Part shown: in pieces, positions 57,830 to 64,000 of the stretch
Numbering within the stretch: the stretch's first letter is position 1
How the letters are laid out: every line of letters begins with the position of its first letter
NCBI GenBank assembly: GCA_025062045.1
Contig: JANXAF010000001.1
Location: forward strand, 1-64,000
Length of the DNA: 64,000 nucleotides
Origin: Thermodesulfobacteriota bacterium
GTDB lineage: Bacteria > Desulfobacterota > Syntrophorhabdia > Syntrophorhabdales > JANXAF01
Direction: 5' to 3'
Program-made: the position numbers and the translations under genes
The notes under the pieces: model-generated
What the model was told of the DNA's origin: nothing
Seen by the model: the letters and a program-made list of their open reading frames with translations, nothing else
The model's database searches: none

Positions 57830-60178
57830 TTACGTAAGGGATACCTGTATCGCCTCATCCATCTTCTCGATGAATACGAACTCCATATTCTCTTTCACGT
57901 TTTCCGGAACCTCTTCCAAGTCCTTCTCATTTAGTTTGGGTAAAATCACAGTCTTAATTCCTGCTCTTTTCGCTGCAAGGACCTTCTGCTTTATTCCGCC
58001 AACCGGAAGAACGAGCCCTCTCAAAGTTATCTCTCCAGTCATAGCCACATCATTCCTTACTGGTCTGTCGGAAAGAAGCGAGACCAATGCCACAAGCATA
58101 GTGATTCCCGCTGACGGACCATCTTTAGGGATAGCTCCCTGCGGAACATGTATGTGGATGTCATGCTTTTCGAAGAAATCTTCAGGGATATTGAATTCTT
58201 GGGATTTGCTCCTCACGTAGCTCAAGGCAGCCTGGGCAGACTCTTTCATAACATCACCTAAATGACCCGTAAGGCAGAGATTACCTTTCCCCCTCATCTT
58301 TGTTGCTTCCACAAAGATTATGTCCCCACCTGTTGGCGTCCAGGCAAGCCCTGTCGCAACTCCTGAATACTTTGTTCTTTCGGCCACTTCTGAGAAGTAT
58401 TTTATGGGACCTAAAAACTGATGGATATTTTCCTCCGTAATTATCCTTTTTTCTGTCTTCCCTTCAGCCACGTCTTTTGCAACAGCTCTGCAAATTGTGG
58501 CTATTTCCCTTTCAAGATTTCTTACACCAGCCTCCCTCGTGTAGGATCTTATTATCGCCCTTATAGCGTCGTCTTCGAAATCGATGTAATCCGATGTAAG
58601 CCCGTGCTCGGCTATCTGTTTAGGAATGAGGAACTCACGGGCAATCATGAGTTTTTCCTCATCCGTGTATCCTGGAAGCTCAAGGATCTCCATCCTATCT
58701 CTCAAGGCCGGAGGAATAGGGTCAAGCATATTTGCCGTTGCGATGAACATCACCTTTGAAAGGTCAAACGGTACTTCAAGATAATGGTCACTAAATGAGA
58801 AGTTCTGCTCGGGGTCCAAAACTTCAAGAAGGGCACTGGATGGATCTCCTCTAAAGTCCATTCCTATTTTGTCAACCTCATCGAGCATAAACACAGGGTT
58901 ATTAGACCCTGCCTTCTTTATTCCCTGGATTATTCTCCCAGGAAGGGCACCAACATACGTCCTTCTATGACCTCTGATCTCTGCCTCATCTCGTATTCCG
59001 CCCAAAGATATTCTTACGAATTTCCTCCCTAGTGCCCTCGCAATGGATCTTCCGAGGGATGTCTTTCCAACACCGGGTGGCCCAACAAAGCACAAAATGG
59101 GTCCTTTCATATCTGCCTTAAGCTTTCTTACGGCAAGATATTCAAGAATCCTATTTTTTACCTTGTCTAAGTTATAGTGATCCTCGTTGAGGATTTTTCT
59201 CGCCTCCGCTATATCAAGATTATCCTCGGTCTGCTTGGACCACGGAAGTTCAACGAGCCAGTCAAGATAAGTCCTTGAGACAGTGTACTCAGCGGACATA
59301 GTACTCATTCTCGATAGTCTTTCCAACTCCTTTTCTGCTACTTTTTGAACCTCAGGAGGCATTTTGGCTTCAGCTATTTTCTTTCTCAGCTCTTCTATCT
59401 CCGCAAACTTATCATCAGTTTCACCAAGTTCTTTCTGAATGGCTTTTAGCTGTTCCCTTAGGAAATACTCCCTCTGTGTCTTATCTATCCCCTCTTTTAC
59501 ATTCGACTGAATCCTACTACTAAGTTCAAGGGTTTCCAGCTCCCTGTTAAGAAGAATCGTGACCATCTTCAAACGGTCCTTAAGATCTATCCGTTCGAGA
59601 ATGTCCTGTTTTTCAGCAACACTTATATTTATGGTCGATGCGATAAGATCTGCAAGATTCCCGGGAGATTCTATTTTTTGGGCTATCTGTGCCAGTTCAC
59701 TTGAAAGGTAAGGAGCCATTTCGACAGCCTTTTTGTAAAGGCTTTTCAAGTTTATATACATCGCGTCAATCTCTATGTCTTTTTGATACTCTTCGAAGAT
59801 AGGAAGGATTCTCGCTTTTATATAGGGCTCTCTGGCAGTGAACTCTATCAGTTTGAACCTGCAGATCCCCTGAATCACTATCCTCTGGCTTCCATCCACC
59901 ATTTTGACCATCTTCATAACAGTAGCGACGCATCCTACCGTGTAGAGATCTTCCGCACCGGGATCTTCAATGTCAGGATTCTTCTGGGTAAGGATCCCAA
60001 TTATCCTGTCTTTTGCCATCGCATCTTCAATGAGGAGGATTGATTTCTCCCTCCCGACGACTAAAGGCATGACTAGGTCCGGATAAGCCACGGTCCCCCG
60101 GAGAGGGAGAATTGGGACTTCACTTGGGATTATAAGTTTATCTTTTAAGCTTTTATCACTCCGAAATCCGATAACCAT
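57830..60178 (-). CDS. lon: ATP-dependent protease La (Lon)
   Basis: 782 residues. N-terminal LON substrate domain (PILPLRGTVAYPDLVMPLVV), AAA+ domain with Walker A FVGPPGVGKTSLGRSIA near residue 365 and FMLDEVDKIGMDFRGDPSSA, and the serine protease domain with catalytic Ser in PKDGPSAGITM (near residue 686) and Lys in GGIKQKVLAAKRAG. Degrades misfolded proteins. Nine bases downstream of dnaK on the same strand, so both probably share the dnaK promoter, a heat-shock-like pairing. Confidence 0.97.
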   Translation of the reverse strand: MVIGFRSDKSLKDKLIIPSEVPILPLRGTVAYPDLVMPLVVGREKSILLIEDAMAKDRIIGILTQKNPDIEDPGAEDLYTVGCVATVMKMVKMVDGSQRIVIQGICRFKLIEFTAREPYIKARILPIFEEYQKDIEIDAMYINLKSLYKKAVEMAPYLSSELAQIAQKIESPGNLADLIASTINISVAEKQDILERIDLKDRLKMVTILLNRELETLELSSRIQSNVKEGIDKTQREYFLREQLKAIQKELGETDDKFAEIEELRKKIAEAKMPPEVQKVAEKELERLSRMSTMSAEYTVSRTYLDWLVELPWSKQTEDNLDIAEARKILNEDHYNLDKVKNRILEYLAVRKLKADMKGPILCFVGPPGVGKTSLGRSIARALGRKFVRISLGGIRDEAEIRGHRRTYVGALPGRIIQGIKKAGSNNPVFMLDEVDKIGMDFRGDPSSALLEVLDPEQNFSFSDHYLEVPFDLSKVMFIATANMLDPIPPALRDRMEILELPGYTDEEKLMIAREFLIPKQIAEHGLTSDYIDFEDDAIRAIIRSYTREAGVRNLEREIATICRAVAKDVAEGKTEKRIITEENIHQFLGPIKYFSEVAERTKYSGVATGLAWTPTGGDIIFVEATKMRGKGNLCLTGHLGDVMKESAQAALSYVRSKSQEFNIPEDFFEKHDIHIHVPQGAIPKDGPSAGITMLVALVSLLSDRPVRNDVAMTGEITLRGLVLPVGGIKQKVLAAKRAGIKTVILPKLNEKDLEEVPENVKENMEFVFIEKMDEAIQVSLT

Positions 60179-60187
60179 TTAGCCTCC

Positions 60188-62098
60188 TTATTTTTTCACA
60201 TCCTCAAACTCTGCATCGAAAACCTCTCCATCACCCTTCGACCCTCCATGGGATCCTCTGCTTTCCTGTCTCTGTCCAGCATATCCAGCTGTTTCCTGTG
60301 CCCTCCTGTAAAGAGCCTCCGCTAATCTATGAGAAGCCTTTGTAAGTTCATCTAGAGATCTCCTTACCCTACTTATGTCACCACTCTTCAAAGCATCTTT
60401 GGCAGTAGACAGAGTATCCTCTATGCTCCGGATATCTTCCGTAGAGAGTTTGTCCCTATTTTCATTTAGAGTCTTCTCGGTAGTATAAATCAGATTGTCG
60501 AGCTGATTTCTAGTTTCGACCTCTTGCCTCTTCCTTCTGTCCTCCTCGGCGTACATCTCCGCTTCCTTTATCATCCTTTGGATCTCCTCTTCGGTAAGAC
60601 CGGTGGAAGCGGTTATCTTTATGTTCTGTTGTTTACCTGTCGCCAAATCCTTTGCCGTGACGTGAAGAATACCGTTGGCATCTATGTCAAACGTAACTTC
60701 TATCTGAGGAACTCCCCTCGGAGCCGGCGGTATTCCCACGAGATGGAACCTGGCAAGAGTCCTATTGTCTTTCGCCATTTCCCTCTCTCCCTGCAAGACG
60801 TGTATCTCCACACTCGTCTGGTTATCCTCGGCTGTTGTGAATATCTGACTCTTCCTCGTCGGAATAGTCGTATTTCTCTCGATGATCTTCGTCATTACGC
60901 CACCTAGAGTTTCTATTCCTAAAGAGAGAGGAGTAACATCGAGCAGAAGAACATCTTTTACCTCTCCGGCGAGGACACCACCTTGAACTGCTGCACCGAG
61001 CGCGACAACTTCATCAGGGTTTACTCCTTTGTGGGGTTCTTTTCCAAAGAAATTCCTCACGAGTTCTTGTACTTTCGGGATCCTCGTAGATCCGCCAACC
61101 AAAATAACTTCATCTATTTTGTCAGGAGTCAGCTTTGCGTCCTCTAAAGCCCGCTTACAGGGTTCAAGCGTTCTTTGGATTATGTCATCGGCGAGCCTTT
61201 CAAGCTCCGCCCTTCTTAGCTTCATGTTTAGATGCTTGGGGCCAGAACTATCCGCAGTAATAAAAGGAAGGTTTATCTCCGTCTCTAACGTTGTAGAAAG
61301 CTCACATTTTGCCCTTTCAGCAGCTTCCTTTAACCTCTGAAGGGCCATTCTATCTTTTGAAAGATCTATACCGTGTTCCTTTTTGAACTCGGAGATAATC
61401 CAGTTTATGATTCTCTGGTCTATATCGTCTCCACCAAGATGTGTGTCTCCGTTTGTGGCCTTCACTTCCACCACGTTATCTCCAACTTCAAGGATCGAAA
61501 TATCGAAGGTTCCGCCACCGAAGTCGTATACTGCAATTATCTGATCTTTCTTCTTATCGAGCCCGTAAGCAAGAGCTGAAGCAGTAGGCTCGTTTATTAT
61601 CCTTAAAACATTAAGTCCTGCAATTCTTCCGGCATCCTTTGTGGCCTGTCTCTGAGAGTCATTGAAATAGGCAGGAACCGTAATGACAGCGTCTTCGACA
61701 GGATGGCCGAGATATGCCTCGGCAGCTCTTTTGAGTTTTTGTAGAATAAAGGCTGAAATCTCCTGTGGAGTGTACTGTTTACCCCTTACCTCAACTCTGA
61801 CGTTACCATTCGCATCACTTACAACTTTGTACGGTACCATCTTTATCTCTTCCTGGACCTCGTTGTACCTTCTACCCATGAAGCGTTTTATGGAAAAGAT
61901 CGTATTTTCAGGGTTAGTTATCGCCTGCCTTTTTGCGGCTTGTCCGACAAGTATTTCTCCATCTTTCGTGAAAGCCACAACACTTGGAGTTAACCTACTA
62001 CCTTCTTCGTTTATGATTACTTTGGGTTCTCCCCCTTCCATAATAGCAACTACAGAGTTTGTGGTACCAAGGTCAATACCAATAACTTTCCGTGGCAT
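60188..62098 (-). CDS. dnaK: Chaperone DnaK
   Basis: 636 residues. [54 protein letters not shown] and [13 protein letters not shown] in the ATPase domain, the linker [16 protein letters not shown], and a C-terminal lid ending DAEFEDVKK. No grpE or dnaJ adjacent. The operon partner is lon. AGGAGG precedes the ATG. Confidence 0.98.
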   Translation of the reverse strand: MPRKVIGIDLGTTNSVVAIMEGGEPKVIINEEGSRLTPSVVAFTKDGEILVGQAAKRQAITNPENTIFSIKRFMGRRYNEVQEEIKMVPYKVVSDANGNVRVEVRGKQYTPQEISAFILQKLKRAAEAYLGHPVEDAVITVPAYFNDSQRQATKDAGRIAGLNVLRIINEPTASALAYGLDKKKDQIIAVYDFGGGTFDISILEVGDNVVEVKATNGDTHLGGDDIDQRIINWIISEFKKEHGIDLSKDRMALQRLKEAAERAKCELSTTLETEINLPFITADSSGPKHLNMKLRRAELERLADDIIQRTLEPCKRALEDAKLTPDKIDEVILVGGSTRIPKVQELVRNFFGKEPHKGVNPDEVVALGAAVQGGVLAGEVKDVLLLDVTPLSLGIETLGGVMTKIIERNTTIPTRKSQIFTTAEDNQTSVEIHVLQGEREMAKDNRTLARFHLVGIPPAPRGVPQIEVTFDIDANGILHVTAKDLATGKQQNIKITASTGLTEEEIQRMIKEAEMYAEEDRRKRQEVETRNQLDNLIYTTEKTLNENRDKLSTEDIRSIEDTLSTAKDALKSGDISRVRRSLDELTKASHRLAEALYRRAQETAGYAGQRQESRGSHGGSKGDGEVFDAEFEDVKK

Positions 62099-62136
62099 AA
62101 TCTATCCTCCTTTTAAATTGCTTTCTAACTTGTGGA

Positions 62137-62148
62137 AACTCTTGAGTT
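62137..62148 (-). promoter_or_regulatory. Inverted repeat over the dnaK transcription start
   Basis: AACTC-TT-GAGTT on the plus strand, spanning the predicted +1 (62142). The position fits a repressor operator; it is not CIRCE (no TTAGCACTC). Confidence 0.35.
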
Positions 62149-62177
62149 AATATAATTCCGCTCAAAATTCTTGTCAA
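62149..62177 (-). promoter_or_regulatory. dnaK-lon promoter
   Basis: Perfect TTGACA, a 17-base spacer and TATATT on the minus strand, a strong housekeeping-type promoter. Leader about 45 bases with AGGAGG. Confidence 0.7.
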
Positions 62178-62199
62178 TAGAAGGGGTTTTTGGTATTTG

Positions 62200-63087
62200 C
62201 TATTTACCGCAGTTTGTAAGATATATCCCGGCACTTACAAGAACAAGCCCAGCAATTAGGCCCTTTGTAAGTTCTTCTCCAAGAATCACAGAGCCAAAAA
62301 AAACACCGAATACCGGAGAGAGAAAGGTAAAAACTGCAAGTTCAGAAACTGGATAGGTGTGGATCAGCCTGAACCAGCTAAGATACGACAAAAATGCCAC
62401 AATAACGGACGAGTAGATCAGCGCAAGACAGGGAAGTAGACTTATCTCTTTTACCCATCGCTCCTCAAATACGAGGCTGAATCCAAATAGAATCGGCACC
62501 GAAAGTACGAGTTGGTAAAGAAAGGTGTTTATCGGATGGACCTTCTCGGCGAGATACTTTTTTATGTAGAGTGTCGTTGCACCCCAAAAAAAGGCTGCAA
62601 GTAACTCTAAGATGTCACCTATTAACATCGACCTTCCTGAATAAGATGGCTTTCCCTGAAAAACACAGAAGACTCCGAAAAACGAAAGGATAAGCCCTAA
62701 AATCTTTAGAAGAGTAAGCCTTTCTTTTAGAAAGATATACGCCCCTAAAGCAACAATTATGGGTGAAAAGTTAATAAGGATTCCAGCCCTTGTGGAGTCA
62801 GTGTATAAAAGACCGAGATAAATAAAGACAAACTCAAGTCCAAAAAGGCACCCAACCACAAACCCGTGCAAAAGTCTTCTGTCTTTGTGGAATAGAGGCT
62901 GCCGTATCTTGAGACAGTAACCGATCCCAAAAATAGAGGCGATGGAGGATCTAAGAAACGAATTGAATATGGGAGAAAAACCTGTGTTAGAAATTTTAAT
63001 CGCACTGTAATTTAGACCCCAAAGTAAAGTTAAAATGAGCATGATAAAGAAACCTTTAACATCTATCTGATCTTTTTTCGAACCCAT
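62200..63087 (-). CDS. EamA/DMT-family transporter
   Basis: 295 residues with ten hydrophobic segments in two EamA repeats. LILTLLWGLNYSAIKISNTG opens repeat 1; ELLAAFFWGATTLYIKKYLA opens repeat 2; FTFLSPVFGVFFGSVILGEE and LVLVSAGIYL close it. Drug/metabolite efflux type; substrate unknown. AGGAG abuts the ATG with no spacer and the promoter lies immediately upstream, so initiation may be leaderless-like. Confidence 0.87.
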   Translation of the reverse strand: MGSKKDQIDVKGFFIMLILTLLWGLNYSAIKISNTGFSPIFNSFLRSSIASIFGIGYCLKIRQPLFHKDRRLLHGFVVGCLFGLEFVFIYLGLLYTDSTRAGILINFSPIIVALGAYIFLKERLTLLKILGLILSFFGVFCVFQGKPSYSGRSMLIGDILELLAAFFWGATTLYIKKYLAEKVHPINTFLYQLVLSVPILFGFSLVFEERWVKEISLLPCLALIYSSVIVAFLSYLSWFRLIHTYPVSELAVFTFLSPVFGVFFGSVILGEELTKGLIAGLVLVSAGIYLTNCGK

Positions 63088-63096
63088 CTCCTAACC

Positions 63097-63123
63097 TATA
63101 TAACGAAGCTTCAAAGCTGTCAA
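63097..63123 (-). promoter_or_regulatory. Promoter of the EamA transporter gene
   Basis: Perfect TTGACA, a 15-base spacer and TATATA on the minus strand (TATAGG at 17). Predicted start is 1-3 bases before the ATG. Confidence 0.45.
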
Positions 63124-63207
63124 CCAGTTTTCCATCTTTAGGGATCCATTTTTCCGCAATAGATGGTCTTTCAAAGATGTGATATTTTATCGAACGATTC
63201 CGAAAAG

Positions 63208-64000
63208 ATGGAAAATAGCCTAAAGATCATACTTTTCCTCGGACTTGTGAGTCTATTTTCCGACATCACATACGAAGGCGGAAGAAGTGTTTTCGGGCCT
63301 TACCTTTTTCTTCTCGGTGCAAGCGCGGCTACAGTCGGTTTCATATCAGGTCTCGGCGAACTTATTGGTTTTGCCTTTCGATTTCTCTCTGGCTACTTAG
63401 CCGATAGAACCGGCAAACATTGGGCATTCGTTTTTGTTGGCTATTTTATAAATCTCTTTTCCGTTCCCTTAGTCGGTTTTATGCAAAAATGGGAGTCTGT
63501 ATCTTTTCTCATCCTGATGGAACGCTTCGGAAAAGCGCTCAGGACCCCGGCAAGAGACGCAATAATAGCGCAATCTTTGAAACCGGAAAAGAGAGGTTTC
63601 GGCTTTGGTCTCCACGAAGCATTAGATCAGATAGGAGCCTTTTCTGGACCTTTAATTATGGCTTTTTTGGTGTATTTTTTTGGAAGTTACCAAAAAGGGT
63701 TACTATTTCTTTTTTTTCCGGCTCTTTTGGCCATTACTTTTCTTTTCTTGGCTAGGCGCTCTTCTACTGATGGACGGATCGCAAAAGAAGACACTAAATT
63801 ACATCTAAGTTTTAGGCCTAAGAGAGAATTTCTTCTCTACGTATCCGGTATGTGCCTTTTTGGAGCAGGCTTTTGTGACTTTAGCCTCATCTCTTTTCAC
63901 TTAAGGAAATCTGGTTTCCCCGATAGCTACATTCCGGTTCTTTATGCCTTCGCAATGGCAATAGATGGAGTCTCAGCCCCTTTTTTTGGAAAACTTTACG
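63208..64000 (+). CDS. MFS transporter (partial, C-terminus off the window)
   Basis: 264 codons open to the window edge. Starts ENSLKIILFLGLVSLFSDIT, then YEGGRSVFGPYLFLLGAS, FISGLGELIGFAFRFLSG and YLADRTGKHWAF, the loop 2-3 MFS motif, with RTPARDAIIAQ after helix 4. Eight hydrophobic segments are visible so far. The SDITYEG start is shared by a group of MFS proteins with unknown substrates. ATG 63208 has a weak AAAG upstream. Divergent from the EamA gene. Confidence 0.82.
   Translation, partial: MENSLKIILFLGLVSLFSDITYEGGRSVFGPYLFLLGASAATVGFISGLGELIGFAFRFLSGYLADRTGKHWAFVFVGYFINLFSVPLVGFMQKWESVSFLILMERFGKALRTPARDAIIAQSLKPEKRGFGFGLHEALDQIGAFSGPLIMAFLVYFFGSYQKGLLFLFFPALLAITFLFLARRSSTDGRIAKEDTKLHLSFRPKREFLLYVSGMCLFGAGFCDFSLISFHLRKSGFPDSYIPVLYAFAMAIDGVSAPFFGKLY

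Noticed and set aside
62100-62180. CIRCE element at dnaK
   Set aside because: No TTAGCACTC-N9-GAGTGCTAA. The AACTC-TT-GAGTT repeat is shorter and different.

Overview
The window is a gene-dense, AT-leaning bacterial chromosome segment with very short intergenic gaps and many 1-40 bp gene overlaps. I see no insertion sequence, phage, CRISPR array, rRNA or integrase, and no gap over 300 bases. The gene set points to an anaerobic Gram-negative bacterium, most likely from the Desulfobacterota ('deltaproteobacterial') group, possibly thermophilic. Gram-negative envelope genes are present (Mla, LolA, ADP-heptose and heptosyltransferases). Anaerobic markers include a SudB/NfnA-type flavoprotein, a siroheme decarboxylase (AhbB), a CooC-like nickel ATPase, a membrane Fe-S oxidoreductase of the ETF-linked type and several radical SAM enzymes. 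The group assignment is inference from gene content; no phylogenetic search was run.

Layout. 1-4.6 kb: partial SudB-type subunit diverging from an IclR regulator, then a three-gene ABC system with a NEW3-domain exported protein. 4.7-5.6 kb: a 30-codon bS22/AURKAIP1-like ribosomal protein gene overlapping the 3' end of endonuclease IV. 5.7-13.6 kb: phosphofructokinase facing a long minus-strand operon ahbB-hemL-alr-mlaE-mlaF-mlaD-repeat protein. 13.7-20.3 kb: multi-PAS hybrid kinase, glutamine synthetase GSI-alpha, ETF-linked Fe-S membrane oxidoreductase. 20.4-27.3 kb: small 2[4Fe-4S] ferredoxin, tRNA-Gly and tRNA-Cys, prmA, then a coupled operon trxB-pfkB-formyltransferase-HAD-exported protein-rph-rdgB and tRNA-Glu. 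27.5-32.4 kb: CooC-like ATPase, plsC, ftsK, lolA, recO. 32.3-36 kb: DUF1847, a histone-deacetylase-like protein, an SPL-like radical SAM protein, an MFS exporter. 36-38.1 kb: MoaD-like, IscU with zinc ribbon, and an IscS homologue lacking the PLP lysine. 38.1-44.5 kb: greA; xseB-ispA-dxs-tlyA-DUF4416-yicC-gmk-rpoZ. 44.5-51.9 kb: minus-strand lipooligosaccharide-core operon (hldE domains as two genes, two GT9 heptosyltransferases, a B12-binding radical SAM protein), thioesterase, radical SAM, ftsB/divIC. 51.9-64 kb: nitroreductase, glycogen phosphorylase, tRNA-Pro, nfu, endonuclease-Q-like nuclease, a second radical SAM paralogue, lon, dnaK, EamA transporter and a partial MFS gene.

Themes. Envelope biogenesis recurs (Mla lipid transport, alanine racemase, acyltransferase, LolA, core heptose, isoprenoid precursors). 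Fe-S and tetrapyrrole chemistry also recurs (IscU/IscS, Nfu, ferredoxin, HemL/AhbB, CooC). The most notable observations are the IscS homologue whose PLP-binding Lys is Gln (comparable to the lysine-less archaeal IscS), the unannotated bS22-like microgene, a roughly 19-residue aromatic/proline repeat protein tied to the Mla operon, and a repeated promoter layout in which the -10 box sits so close to the start codon that several mRNAs should be leaderless.
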